Below, one piece after another: positions 7,664 to 17,398 of a DNA stretch of 64,000 nucleotides. How positions within the stretch are numbered: the first letter of the stretch is position 1; each line of letters opens with the position of its first letter. This DNA comes from Natronoarchaeum philippinense (lineage in GTDB: Archaea; Halobacteriota; Halobacteria; Halobacteriales; Natronoarchaeaceae): contig NZ_OBEJ01000001.1 in NCBI RefSeq assembly GCF_900215575.1, positions 372,001 through 436,000 on the forward strand. The letters run 5' to 3'. The notes under the pieces are model-generated. The model worked only from the letters and a program-made list of their open reading frames with translations, was not told where the DNA came from and did not search any database. Position numbers and translations under genes: made by a program.

Positions 7664-7890
7664 TATTCCTTGGGGAGCTTTGCGACGAACTCCTCGGGGC
7701 CGCGCTGTTCGACTTCGTAGTTTTCGGCGTCGAACGAGTCGATTTCGGCTTGCATTTCGTAGAACAGCGGTTTTGGCTCGTGGTCGTTGACGATGGTGAG
7801 CGTCTCGCCGCTGTCGAGGTCGTGGAACGCGGCGTGGATCTCGTCGTGACGCTGTACGGGCGGGATCTCGCGGGCGTCGATCGTCGTCAT
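7663..7890 (-). CDS. DUF2249 domain protein
   Basis: 75 residues from ATG 7890. The layout (MTTIDAREIPPVQRHDEIHAAF, then DSGETLTIVNDHEPKPLFYEM, then a strand ending EEFVAKLPKE) is a complete single DUF2249 domain of the TusA-like fold. The longer open frame upstream is a shadow of purM-side sequence. It is the first gene of a two-gene unit with the cupin. The sequence between its ATG and purM (7891-8031) holds both divergent promoters. This is the second DUF2249 gene in the window. Confidence 0.8.
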   Translation of the reverse strand: MTTIDAREIPPVQRHDEIHAAFHDLDSGETLTIVNDHEPKPLFYEMQAEIDSFDAENYEVEQRGPEEFVAKLPKE

Positions 7891-8031
7891 GCAGCCCGAT
7901 CTTGTCGGGGCGCGGCCGTCCGGCTTGCCCCGAACATGTTCGGATCGCGGCGTCGACACGTCGAGGAGTCGGCGTCCGGTGTCGCCGGGCAGACCGGTGG
8001 GCTTTTGCCGGCAGCCGTGCGCTCTCTCGGT

Positions 8032-9006
8032 ATGAGTGACGACGAGGACCGCCTCACCTACTCGGAGGCGGGCGTCGACATCGAGGAGAGCGAGGCGGCG
8101 ACCGCGGCGCTGCTTGACGCCGTAGGCAACGTCGTCGACACGGAGTACGCCGGCCTGCTGGACATCGGGGACCGATTCCTCGGGCTGGCGACCGACGGCG
8201 TCGGGACGAAGCTGCTGGTCGCCGAGGCGTTGGGCGACTACTCGACGGTCGGGATCGACTGCATGGCGATGAACGCCAACGATCTGGTCGCCGCCGGCGT
8301 CGAGCCGGTCGCGTTCGTCGACTATCTGGCCGTCGACGAGCCCAGCGAGAAGTTCGCCGAGCAAGTCGGCGACGGCCTCGCAGCGGGCGCCGAGGAGGCC
8401 GGCGTCGCGCTGCTAGGCGGCGAGACGGCCGTCATGCCCGACGTGATCGACGGGCTGGATCTCGCGGGCACCTGCGCCGGCCTGACGCCGAAAGACGCGA
8501 CGTTCGACGGCGACGCCGAACCGGGCGACGCGCTCGTCGGGTTCCCCTCCAGCGGCGTCCACTCGAACGGGCTGACGCTGGCCCGCGAGGCCGTCACGCG
8601 CGAGCACGAGTACGACGACCCGTTCCCGCCGAACCCCGGCCGGACGATCGGCGAGGAACTGCTCGAACCGACGCGGCTGTACACCTACTTACTCGACCCG
8701 ATGCGAGAGCACGGCGTCCGCGCGGCGGCCCACGTCACCGGCGGCGGCTGGACCAACCTCGAACGCATGGGCGAGCACCGCTACGAGATCACCGACCCAC
8801 TCCCCGCGCAGGATATCTTCGAGTTCGTCCAGCAGGAGGGCAACGTCACCGACGAGGAGATGCACCGGACGTTCAACATGGGTACCGGCTTCGTCGCCGC
8901 CCTGCCCGCCGAGCGCGCCGAGGCGCTGGCCGACGCCACGGACGGGCAGGTCATCGGGACGGTCGAGGCAGGCGACGGCGTCGCAGTCCGCGGGCTGGAA
9001 CTGTAG
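8032..9006 (+). CDS. purM: Phosphoribosylformylglycinamidine cyclo-ligase
   Basis: 324 residues, typical for PurM (AIR synthetase), which makes aminoimidazole ribotide from FGAM with ATP in purine synthesis. The N-terminal LTYSEAGVDIEESEAA, the ATDGVGTKLLVAEAL motif, the NANDLVAAGVEPVAFVDYLA stretch and LLGGETAVMPD are PurM hallmarks; HVTGGGWTNL and FNMGTGF occur in the C-terminal half. ATG 8032 is chosen because the family begins exactly with this SEAGVD segment; the open frame upstream is not coding. purF lies 4 kb downstream but is not co-transcribed. Confidence 0.95.
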   Translation: MSDDEDRLTYSEAGVDIEESEAATAALLDAVGNVVDTEYAGLLDIGDRFLGLATDGVGTKLLVAEALGDYSTVGIDCMAMNANDLVAAGVEPVAFVDYLAVDEPSEKFAEQVGDGLAAGAEEAGVALLGGETAVMPDVIDGLDLAGTCAGLTPKDATFDGDAEPGDALVGFPSSGVHSNGLTLAREAVTREHEYDDPFPPNPGRTIGEELLEPTRLYTYLLDPMREHGVRAAAHVTGGGWTNLERMGEHRYEITDPLPAQDIFEFVQQEGNVTDEEMHRTFNMGTGFVAALPAERAEALADATDGQVIGTVEAGDGVAVRGLEL

Positions 9007-9097
9007 GCAGCGGCGCACTCGCCCGATGTCTCGTTAGAGCCGGAACTACTCGGAACGAGTCGGCGGTTTCAAGCCACCCGTCGCCGTGGTTGCTCGC

Positions 9098-9469
9098 ATG
9101 ACCGCCGCAGAGACGATCGGCGAGTACTACGACGCCCTGCAAAGCGGCGATCCCCTCGCCCCGTTTTTCTCGGACCGTGCGACCGTCAAGTTCGGCGTCG
9201 GCGAGTCGCTGTTCGGCGCCGACGAGATCCGTGCGGCGCTGCGCGAACAGACCGCGACCACCGAGGACTGGCAGGTCGATTCGACGCGGCTAGACGTGAC
9301 AGCGGGCGACGGCTACGCCTGGTTCGGTGACGAGGTCGAACTGGCGTGGACCGACGCCGGGACGGGCCAGCGATGGACGTTCGATACGCGCTGGAGCGGG
9401 ACACTCGAACGAATTGACGGCGAATGGCAGTTCGTCTCGATGCACGTCAGCGCCCCACGGAGGCTCTGA
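9098..9469 (+). CDS. NTF2-like/SnoaL-type domain protein
   Basis: 123 residues from ATG 9098; a GTG four codons earlier is possible. The pattern ETIGEYYDALQSGDPLAPFF ... EIRAALREQ ... TFDTRWSGTLERIDGEWQFVSMHVS matches the NTF2-like cone fold used by small ketosteroid-isomerase-like and DUF4440-type proteins. No catalytic residue pattern is decisive, so it may bind a ligand or be a small enzyme. The next gene starts three bases after its stop, so both are probably one transcript. Confidence 0.7.
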   Translation: MTAAETIGEYYDALQSGDPLAPFFSDRATVKFGVGESLFGADEIRAALREQTATTEDWQVDSTRLDVTAGDGYAWFGDEVELAWTDAGTGQRWTFDTRWSGTLERIDGEWQFVSMHVSAPRRL

Positions 9470-9471
9470 GT

Positions 9472-9678
9472 ATGGTGGGACCGACGCGAGAGGAGGCGAT
9501 GTCGCGCAGCGATTATCGCTACCTCGCTGCGGCGTTCGTCGCGCTGCTGGCTATTTCGGGCGGGCTGGTCGCGCTCCAGAGCGACGCCTCGCTCGTCCTC
9601 GTCGCGCTTTCTGTCGTCGGTGGCACCGCCGTGGGGCTGGTGCTGGTGGCGTACTTGCGCTGGACGTTCCGGAGCTAA
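9472..9678 (+). CDS. Small membrane protein (two segments)
   Basis: 68 residues, or 59 if translation starts at the second ATG (9499). Two hydrophobic segments, roughly residues 19-35 and 42-60, are linked by a short polar turn (QSDAS), and the protein ends YLRWTFRS. I do not recognise a family. It lies two bases downstream of the NTF2-like gene and is converging on the zinc protease gene, 19 bases away. Confidence 0.55.
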   Translation: MVGPTREEAMSRSDYRYLAAAFVALLAISGGLVALQSDASLVLVALSVVGGTAVGLVLVAYLRWTFRS

Positions 9679-9697
9679 CCGGCGAGAACAGAATCGT

Positions 9698-10657
9698 TCA
9701 GGGATCGACGCGGCGCAGCCACGCGTCGGCGTCGTCGAGTTCGGCGTCAGACGGCAGATTCTCGGGACCGTCCCAGACGGCGTTCGCGGCTTCGACGCCG
9801 CGTTGGTCGGCCACGCGCTCGAAGAAGGCCTTGCCGCGCTCGTACTGGCGTCGCTTGACGCCGAGGCCGAGCGCACGCCGGACGAACGAGGCGATCGGGC
9901 CGCGGCCCTGCCGGCGGGCGTCGAGCTTCGCCCGGAGGTCGGCGTACTCGCCGTCGAAGGCGTGGTCCATTAGCAGTTCTGCGTACCCCTCGACGACCGT
10001 CATCGTGGCGTCGAGTTCGCGGAACGACTCGCGGTCGAGACGCCCACCCGCCAGCGTCTCGATGCCGTCTTCCATCTGCGCTTCGAGGTGGTCCGAGAGC
10101 CACGGCGCGGCGCCGAACTCGGCGGCGTGGGTAACTTCGTGGAAGGCGATCCAGCGCCGGAACCGCTCGTACTCCACGTCCAGCGTGTCGGCGACGCTGC
10201 GGATGTTCGGGTGGACGAAATACAGCGCGTGGTCGGTGTCCTCGCCCTCGGCGAGCAACAGCGGGTCGTACTGGCCCAGCACGTTCCGACCGAGGAAGGC
10301 GAGCATGAAGCTCATCGTCCCGGTGTTGAGAACGCGCGAGACGCCCGGCAGCGCGACCTCGGTGTGCTCTTCGAGCGGGCGCATCACGCGCGAGAACGTC
10401 TCGACGTTGGCGTCGATCCAGTGGTGGCGGTTCTGTATCTCGACGGTCCGGGGCACGTCGAAGTCCACGTCGCCGACCGCGCTCACGGCCGCGCGGGCCT
10501 CCCGGACGTCGGCGGCGTACCCCTCGCGCTCGGTCTCGGACAGATCGAGCGCGCCGGGGTCGGTGCTGGCGCAGGCAGCCTCGGCGACGGCGTCCCAGTC
10601 GATCGCGCCGGTTCCCGACGCCCCCGTAACCGCACGGACGCTACGATAGAGACTCAT
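9698..10657 (-). CDS. Zincin-like metalloprotease, DUF2342/F420-associated type
   Basis: 319 residues from ATG 10657. The zinc site is His173-Glu-Val-Thr-His177 in FHEVTHAAEF, with a downstream Glu in VVEGYAELLMDHAF likely to be the third ligand. The overall sequence fits the zinc-dependent family often annotated as F420 biosynthesis associated (TIGR03624/DUF2342-like), soluble and without signal peptide. Its substrate is not established. The upstream gene in the same orientation is 73 bases away. Confidence 0.75.
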   Translation of the reverse strand: MSLYRSVRAVTGASGTGAIDWDAVAEAACASTDPGALDLSETEREGYAADVREARAAVSAVGDVDFDVPRTVEIQNRHHWIDANVETFSRVMRPLEEHTEVALPGVSRVLNTGTMSFMLAFLGRNVLGQYDPLLLAEGEDTDHALYFVHPNIRSVADTLDVEYERFRRWIAFHEVTHAAEFGAAPWLSDHLEAQMEDGIETLAGGRLDRESFRELDATMTVVEGYAELLMDHAFDGEYADLRAKLDARRQGRGPIASFVRRALGLGVKRRQYERGKAFFERVADQRGVEAANAVWDGPENLPSDAELDDADAWLRRVDP

Positions 10658-10730
10658 TACCTGACGAAAGCGCTGCGCGGGCAAAACCCTTCTCCCCCCA
10701 GTGCGTGTGGCTGTTTCGACGATCGGTCGA

Positions 10731-11018
10731 TTACTCGGTCGTCGTCTTGAACTGTTCTAGACGACCTTCCGATTCCTCGTCAAGGTCTTCTTCAGTCTCG
10801 CCGGTGGCGTACCGGATCGCCGCCCCGATAGCGACCAGCACGAGCAGGGGGACGATCACCTTGGCGAGGCCGCCCCCGCTTTCCTCGTCCTCGGCTTCGG
10901 CGTCCGTCTCAGCGTCTTCGTCGGTCGAGATGCTCAGCAGGCCCTCCTCGCCCGGACTGCTCGGGCCGACCTGAACGCTCCCCTCCGGACTGAACTCGAA
11001 CAGTGTGATCTTCGCCAT
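10731..11018 (-). CDS. Small single-pass membrane protein
   Basis: 95 residues from ATG 11018. The N-terminus MAKITLFEFSPEGSVQVGP recurs, as I recall, in a haloarchaeal family of small membrane proteins. A very acidic stretch (about 33-47) is followed by one hydrophobic segment (51-68) and a charged tail. An in-frame ATG 11 codons upstream would add MPKSILDERQD, but the family pattern supports the chosen start. Function unknown. Divergent from the M42 peptidase gene. Confidence 0.65.
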   Translation of the reverse strand: MAKITLFEFSPEGSVQVGPSSPGEEGLLSISTDEDAETDAEAEDEESGGGLAKVIVPLLVLVAIGAAIRYATGETEEDLDEESEGRLEQFKTTTE

Positions 11019-11191
11019 GTCCTGACGTTCGTCGAGGATCGACTTAGGCATATGGGGACGGCTACCTGCGCATGCAGGGTCGGCTGGATGCCAGCGCAAC
11101 CGGCAGCCGCGCGACGCCGCCGTCCGGGCGCCGTTACCGGCGAGCAACTCGCCGACCGAGATTTTGAAACGCTGGCCCGGCAAGTGGGTGT

Positions 11192-12250
11192 ATGGACGAC
11201 AGCCAGCGCGGCTTTCTCGACGACCTGCTGACGACCGCGAGTCCCTCGGGCTACGAATCGGCCGGACAACGCGTCTGGATCGACTACGTCTCCGAGTTCG
11301 CCGACGAAGTCCACACCGACGAGTACGGCAACGCCGTCGCCGTGCTGGACGGCGGCGACCCCGAAATTGCGATCGCGGGCCACGCCGACGAGATCGGCTT
11401 CATCGTCCGGCGGATCGACGACGACGGGTTCGTCCACCTCGGGCGAATCGGCGGCTCGGACCGATCCGTCTCGCGGGGCCAGCACGTCACGATCCACGGC
11501 GACGACGGGCCGGTCAGCGGCGTCGTCGGCCAGACGGCGATCCACCTCCGCGAGGGCGACGACGAGTACGACGACGTGCGCGAGCAACACGTCGATATCG
11601 GCGCCACGGACGGCGACGCCGCCCGCGAACTCGTCGAGGTCGGCGACCCGATCACCGTCTCGACGACGGTCGAGGAGCTGGAGGGCGACCGCCTCGCCGC
11701 CCGCGGCGTCGACAACCGCGTCGGCGTCTGGACGGCCGCCGAAACGCTTCGCCGGGCCGCCGAGCGCGATGTCGACGCCACGGTGTACGCCGTCAGCACC
11801 GTCCAAGAGGAGGTCGGTCTGCAGGGCGCTCGCATGGTCGGTGTCGACGTAGACCCCGATGCCGTCGTCGCGGTCGACGTTACCCACGCCGTCGATTACC
11901 CCAGCGCGCCGAGCGACCGGACTGCCGACGTGGCGCTGGGCGAGGGGCCGGTCGTCGCGCGCGGCAGCGCGAACCACCCGGTCGTCGTCGACGCCGTCCG
12001 CGAGGCTGCCGACGCCGAGGAGATCGAGGTCCAACTCGAAGCCGCAGGCATCCGGACGGGCACGGACGCCGATGCCTTCTACGTCCAGCAGGGCGGCATC
12101 CCGTCGCTCAACCTCGGTCTGCCGAACCGCTACATGCACACGCCCGTCGAAGTGATCGACTTGGCCGACCTCGACGCCGCGGCGGAGCTGCTGGCCGGCT
12201 TCGCCGATCTGGCCGGCGAGTACGACGAGTTCGCCGTCGATATCGCGTAA
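11192..12250 (+). CDS. M42 family metallopeptidase
   Basis: 352 residues, the usual length for the M42 tetrahedral aminopeptidases, which trim short peptides in the cytoplasm. Metal ligands are visible in GHADEIGF (His/Asp), ARGVDNRVGVW (bridging Asp), QEEVGLQGA (catalytic and metal Glu pair), VDVTHAVD and the C-terminal NRYMHTPVE (His). The N-terminal TTASPSGYE motif is also standard. It is followed 52 bases later by the lsm-rpl37e unit, which has its own promoter. Confidence 0.9.
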   Translation: MDDSQRGFLDDLLTTASPSGYESAGQRVWIDYVSEFADEVHTDEYGNAVAVLDGGDPEIAIAGHADEIGFIVRRIDDDGFVHLGRIGGSDRSVSRGQHVTIHGDDGPVSGVVGQTAIHLREGDDEYDDVREQHVDIGATDGDAARELVEVGDPITVSTTVEELEGDRLAARGVDNRVGVWTAAETLRRAAERDVDATVYAVSTVQEEVGLQGARMVGVDVDPDAVVAVDVTHAVDYPSAPSDRTADVALGEGPVVARGSANHPVVVDAVREAADAEEIEVQLEAAGIRTGTDADAFYVQQGGIPSLNLGLPNRYMHTPVEVIDLADLDAAAELLAGFADLAGEYDEFAVDIA

Positions 12251-12272
12251 CCCGCGACCGTTCACCGGTACG

Positions 12273-12279
12273 TTTATAC
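12273..12279 (+). promoter_or_regulatory. TATA box of the lsm-rpl37e operon
   Basis: TTTATAC sits 24-30 bases before ATG 12303, giving a leaderless transcript. This is one of the clearest TATA boxes in the window. Confidence 0.75.
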
Positions 12280-12302
12280 GCCCGTCGGGTGCGAATTGGC
12301 GT

Positions 12303-12530
12303 ATGAGCGGAAGACCGCTGGACGTACTCGAGGCGTCGCTGGGCGAAGACGTACAGGTGCAGCTCAAGGGGGGCCAAATCTTCGAAGGCACGCTCGCGGG
12401 CTACGATCAGCACATGAACCTCGTGCTCGAAGACGCGGTCGAAGGCCTCGCAGACGACCCTGCCGAGGACGAGTCGGTCGAAGACACAACCATTATACGC
12501 GGCGATAACGTCGTTTCGATCAACACATGA
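12303..12530 (+). CDS. Archaeal Sm-like (Lsm) RNA-binding protein
   Basis: 75 residues with both Sm motifs: Sm1 in [29 protein letters not shown] and Sm2 near the end in [10 protein letters not shown]. An acidic insert ([13 protein letters not shown]) lies between them, as in other haloarchaeal Lsm proteins. The protein forms a ring that binds U-rich RNA. Its stop overlaps the rpl37e start (ATGA 12527-12530), an arrangement conserved in archaea. Confidence 0.92.
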   Translation: MSGRPLDVLEASLGEDVQVQLKGGQIFEGTLAGYDQHMNLVLEDAVEGLADDPAEDESVEDTTIIRGDNVVSINT

Positions 12531-12700
12531 CCGGTGCAGGAACCCCGACCCAAGGGAAGAAGAACAAGACGACTCACGTGAAGTGCCGCCGCTGTGGCGA
12601 GAAGTCCTACCACGTGAAGAAAAAGAAGTGCTCGTCCTGTGGCTTCGGCAAGTCCGCCAAGCGCCGAGGCTACGAGTGGCAGTCGAAGGCCGGCGAGTAA
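12527..12700 (+). CDS. rpl37e: 50S ribosomal protein L37e
   Basis: 57 residues, short enough to be missed by length cut-offs. It reads [20 protein letters not shown] and carries a four-Cys zinc finger (CRRC ... CSSC) followed by a basic tail with [13 protein letters not shown], the L37e signature. Start and stop are fixed by the ATGA overlap with the Lsm gene and TAA 12698-12700. The pyrimidine run CTTTCTCTCTC after the stop (about 12711-12721) is a likely terminator. Confidence 0.95.
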   Translation: MTGAGTPTQGKKNKTTHVKCRRCGEKSYHVKKKKCSSCGFGKSAKRRGYEWQSKAGE

Positions 12701-12905
12701 CTCCGGATCGCTTTCTCTCTCGTACTCCACGTCCGTAGCCGCTGGCTCGTCGAGCCGTGGCTGCTTCGAGCGCAGTGTCATTCCAGTAGCTGTTAGATTC
12801 CCTCGGCAGCGACGTGGCGACGTGGAGCAGGACGCCATCCGAAAAATATGCACGAACGTGACTAAATAACCCGTCAGAACCCGACGACAAAACACATTTG
12901 CGAGG

Positions 12906-12912
12906 ATTTATG
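12906..12912 (+). promoter_or_regulatory. TATA box of purF
   Basis: ATTTATG lies about 28 bases before ATG 12937 and favours that start over the ATG 11 codons later. A second AT-rich motif (ACTAAATAAC, about 12859-12868) lies further upstream; the rest of 12701-12905 shows no coding signal. Confidence 0.55.
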
Positions 12913-12936
12913 CCGGGTGGCCGGCTAGCCCCGACT

Positions 12937-14412
<1,476 letters not shown>

Positions 14413-14448
14413 CCGCCCGCTGTCGACGGCCGCCCCGTACTGCTTGTT

Positions 14449-15468
14449 CTACGCGACCGCTCGCCTTCCGACAGCAGCCGTGCCGCCGCGCAGGCTCGGC
14501 GTGATCGTCCCGCGCTCCTCGACGCCGTCGTCGGGGGAAGCTTCCGACGCCGCGGCGTCCTCGAACTCCAGTGGCGCTGTCGTCGCCGCGGTCTGGGTGG
14601 CGACCTCAACGGCGTCGCCGTCGCTACGGAAGACGATAGAGCCGTGCAGCGCGGTCCAGTACGTGTCGACGTTCCTAGCGGCGAGCCGTTCCAGTGGCTC
14701 GTCGTCGGGGTGGCCGTACGGTGAGTCGTACGCCGAGGAGACCACTGCGACCGACGGCTGGACGGCGTCGAGCAGCGCGTCGGAGCTGCTGGAGTAGCTG
14801 CCGTGATGACCGACCTGATAGACGGTCGCGGACAGGTCGTCGCCGTACTCGGCCGCGAGCTGTCGTTCTTCCTCGGCACCGATGTCGCCGGTGAACAGGA
14901 ATCCCACTTGCTCGTGTTCGAGGTGGACGACGAGGCTGTTTGCGTTGAGTGCCTCCAGTTCGCTGTCGGCGGGCGGATGAAGGATGTCGGCCTCGGCGCC
15001 CTCGATCGGGACTTCGTCGCCCTCGTGGGCTCTGATCAGTTGCACGTCGTAGCGCTCGACGGCGTCGAGATACTCCTCGTGTGTCGCCGACGACGAGACG
15101 GTCCCGGAGTCGTAGATCGTTCCGATCCCTTCGGCCTCAGTCTCGTAATACTCGATGACGTCGGCGTGGCCGCCGATGTGGTCGGCGTGAGCGTGGGTCG
15201 TCACGAGATGATCGATCCGCTCGATCCCGCGATCGCGCAGATACGAGAGCACGATCTCACCGTCGTCGTCCCAGTGGCCCGAGTCGATCAGCATCGTCTC
15301 GCCGGACGGGGCGACCACGAGCGTCGCATCGGCCTGTCCGACATCGATCGCGTGGACTTCGAGGTCGCCGGCGTCGCTCTGCTGGCTCGACTCGGGGACG
15401 CCGATTCCACCCACACATCCCGCCAAGAGCACGACGACAACGACTGCGCTGATCGATCGGCGATCCAT
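14449..15468 (-). CDS. Secreted ComEC-like metallo-beta-lactamase fold lipoprotein
   Basis: 339 residues. A signal sequence ends in a lipobox with Cys18 (VVLLAGC), so the protein should be anchored outside the membrane. The metallo-beta-lactamase core is present: IDVGQADATLV, THAHADHIGG (His92, His94, Asp96, His97), FTGDIG and VGHHGSYSSSS, the pattern of the ComEC/Rec2 catalytic domain without its membrane channel. A nuclease or phosphodiesterase role outside the cell is plausible. The DUF3006 gene lies 33 bases upstream in the same direction and is a known companion of this family. Confidence 0.85.
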   Translation of the reverse strand: MDRRSISAVVVVVLLAGCVGGIGVPESSQQSDAGDLEVHAIDVGQADATLVVAPSGETMLIDSGHWDDDGEIVLSYLRDRGIERIDHLVTTHAHADHIGGHADVIEYYETEAEGIGTIYDSGTVSSSATHEEYLDAVERYDVQLIRAHEGDEVPIEGAEADILHPPADSELEALNANSLVVHLEHEQVGFLFTGDIGAEEERQLAAEYGDDLSATVYQVGHHGSYSSSSDALLDAVQPSVAVVSSAYDSPYGHPDDEPLERLAARNVDTYWTALHGSIVFRSDGDAVEVATQTAATTAPLEFEDAAASEASPDDGVEERGTITPSLRGGTAAVGRRAVA

Positions 15469-15501
15469 CCGTCTATGACAGTTTCGCGTGCCTCTTGATC
15501 G

Positions 15502-15885
15502 TTATGGCCCCTCTTCGAGGTCTTCGAACCGCTCTTCGGCGGCCCGGCGACGGCGTCGCGTCGCGGCGAGGTCGTGTCGCAATCGCTGTATTTCGCCGTC
15601 CTCGAACAGGATCGACAGTACGGCGCCGGCCTCGCGGGCGTCGTCCGGAAGCCGGTCGGTCGACACGAGTCGTTGGCCGATCACCTCGTCTGCTCGTTCG
15701 AGGAGGACGACGGCGTCGCCGCGTTCGATTCGGTCGACGACGCCGGTCAGCGTCGCTGACTCGCCCGCCGTCGGATTGTCTCTGGGGTCGTTCCTGCGAT
15801 CGTTGCCACCGAATCCGAACGGCAGCACACTTCCAGCCATCGAGGCGAGCGTTGCAACGAGTTCGCGCCGTGTGAGCAACGTCAT
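15502..15885 (-). CDS. DUF3006-like secreted protein
   Basis: 127 residues from ATG 15885. The N-terminus TRRELVATLASMAGSVLPFG looks like a twin-arginine signal. The mature part (GVVDRIERGDAVVLLE ... GAVLSILFEDGEIQRL) matches DUF3006, a small beta domain often coded beside ComEC-like hydrolases, followed by an Arg/Glu-rich helix. It probably forms an operon with the downstream lipoprotein hydrolase. Confidence 0.7.
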   Translation of the reverse strand: MTLLTRRELVATLASMAGSVLPFGFGGNDRRNDPRDNPTAGESATLTGVVDRIERGDAVVLLERADEVIGQRLVSTDRLPDDAREAGAVLSILFEDGEIQRLRHDLAATRRRRRAAEERFEDLEEGP

Positions 15886-15967
15886 ACGCCGCGTGGTGCG
15901 GATTCGTATTTGAATCTGTGGCGCGGGTCCCGGAACCACTTTGCCGAGTCGGCCAGCTAGCAATCGC

Positions 15968-16852
15968 ATGGGACTGGAAGCAGACGTACTCCCCGTCGAG
16001 TCGCCCACGTCGACGATCAGAGCGGTCGACGGTATCGACCTGCACGTCGTCGCCGCCGGCCGGGAAGACGATCCCGTCGTGGTGTTGCTCCACGGGTTTC
16101 CGGACTGCTTCTACGGTTGGCGCCACCAGATTCAGCCGCTCGTCGACGCCGGGTATCGGGTGCTCGTTCCCGACCAGCGCGGGTACAACCTCAGCGACAA
16201 GCCGTCGGGACTGGGCGCGTATCGACTCGGGCGACTCTCGGCCGACATCGCGGCGCTGATCGAGTCCGAAGGCGAGGACTCGGCACACGTCGTCGGCCAC
16301 GACTGGGGTGCGATGGTCGCATGGGATCTCGCGCTCCGTCGACCGGAGTATCTCGACCGTCTCGGGATTCTGAACGTCCCGCACCCGGCAGCGTTTCGAT
16401 CGACGCTGCGGTCGAGTCCACGGCAGCTACTCCGTAGCTGGTACGTGTTTGCCTTTCAGCTACCGCGCGTTCCCGAGTGGGCGCTCTCGCGCAGCGAGTT
16501 TGCTGGGATGACAGAGGCGCTCGAAGAGACAGCGAATCCCGCGACGTTCGACTCGCGCGATTTCGAACGATATCGCAAAATCTGGGCCGAGCCGGGGGCG
16601 TTGACAGGGATGCTCAACTGGTACCGGGCGATAGCGCGCCGGCCAGATATCCCGGCCCGCGAGCGCGTCGACGCCCCAACGTTGATCGGCTGGGGTGAGC
16701 AAGACACCGCGCTCGTGCCGGAACTCGCCGAGAAGAGCGCGCGCTACTGCGAGGACGTTCGCGTCGAGCGGTTCCCCGAGCGAAGCCACTGGGTCCACGT
16801 GGAGGCGCCCGAGGCGGTGAACGACCTACTGATCGGACACCTCGACAAATAA
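15968..16852 (+). CDS. Alpha/beta hydrolase, epoxide-hydrolase type
   Basis: 294 residues. The nucleophile elbow is VGHDWGAM, so the nucleophile is Asp112 as in epoxide hydrolases and haloalkane dehalogenases, not Ser. HGFPDCFYGWRHQI contains the oxyanion motif (HGFP), VPDQRGYNLSDKP is the family's second motif, and SHWVHVEAPE near the end carries the catalytic His. The cap region (about 130-220) contains Tyr residues that could activate an epoxide. The natural substrate is unknown. Monocistronic; converges on the HTH gene at 16868, 15 bases away. Confidence 0.85.
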   Translation: MGLEADVLPVESPTSTIRAVDGIDLHVVAAGREDDPVVVLLHGFPDCFYGWRHQIQPLVDAGYRVLVPDQRGYNLSDKPSGLGAYRLGRLSADIAALIESEGEDSAHVVGHDWGAMVAWDLALRRPEYLDRLGILNVPHPAAFRSTLRSSPRQLLRSWYVFAFQLPRVPEWALSRSEFAGMTEALEETANPATFDSRDFERYRKIWAEPGALTGMLNWYRAIARRPDIPARERVDAPTLIGWGEQDTALVPELAEKSARYCEDVRVERFPERSHWVHVEAPEAVNDLLIGHLDK

Positions 16853-16867
16853 CCGAGCCGTCTGCGA

Positions 16868-17278
16868 TCAGCGGTCGGGTCGAGGCGCCTGCTCGTAGCG
16901 CTCGATCTCCTCGGTCCGCTCGATCCGGTCGTAGATCTCTCGCAGCGTCTCCTCGGCGCGCAACAGTCCGTGGCGGTCGAGAAACGCCCTGCCCTCCTCG
17001 GTGACGCCGTAGAACGTGTAGGGAAGGTCCCTGCTGCGCTGGTCGTCCGGGAGGGTTACCGTCTCGACGACGCCGACTTCGATCAGCGTCTGGAGGTGGC
17101 CGTGGATCGTCGAACGACTCTTGGATGGGTTGACGTAGTCCAGTTCTTTCAGCGACGGCAGTCCCTCGGGGTGGCCCAGCAGATCCTGCAGCAGCGCGAA
17201 GCGCGTCTCCTGCGTGACCACGTCGAGACGCCGGCGCTCGCGTTCGATCTCCGCCGGGGGCGCGTCGGACCGACTCAT
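16868..17278 (-). CDS. Winged-helix transcriptional regulator (ArsR-like)
   Basis: 136 residues from ATG 17278. The pattern TQETRFALLQDLLGHPEGLPSLKELDYV, then SRSTIHGHLQTLIEVGVVETV, then a wing and RDLPYTFYGVTEEGRAFLDRHGLL is a winged helix, with a C-terminal helix likely for dimerisation. A palindrome (17312-17327) directly upstream of its TATA box suggests autoregulation. No effector-binding Cys/His cluster is visible. Divergent from the unknown gene at 17399. Confidence 0.8.
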   Translation of the reverse strand: MSRSDAPPAEIERERRRLDVVTQETRFALLQDLLGHPEGLPSLKELDYVNPSKSRSTIHGHLQTLIEVGVVETVTLPDDQRSRDLPYTFYGVTEEGRAFLDRHGLLRAEETLREIYDRIERTEEIERYEQAPRPDR

Positions 17279-17301
17279 GGGAGTACGTTGTACCGCTTCG
17301 A

Positions 17302-17327
17302 CAATAACCGTTTTGGTGCATACCAAA
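17302..17327 (-). promoter_or_regulatory. TATA box and palindromic operator of the winged-helix gene
   Basis: On the minus strand TTATTG (17302-17307) lies 24-29 bases ahead of ATG 17278. Directly upstream sits a perfect inverted repeat, TTTGGT (17312-17317), four bases, ACCAAA (17322-17327), where the BRE and an activator or repressor would bind. Confidence 0.6.
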
Positions 17328-17398
17328 TCGGTTGCTGCAGAACTATTTCGTCCCATCGAGAGAGAAGCTATTTGCCCGCTCCGTGAGAGCCGCCGGAT

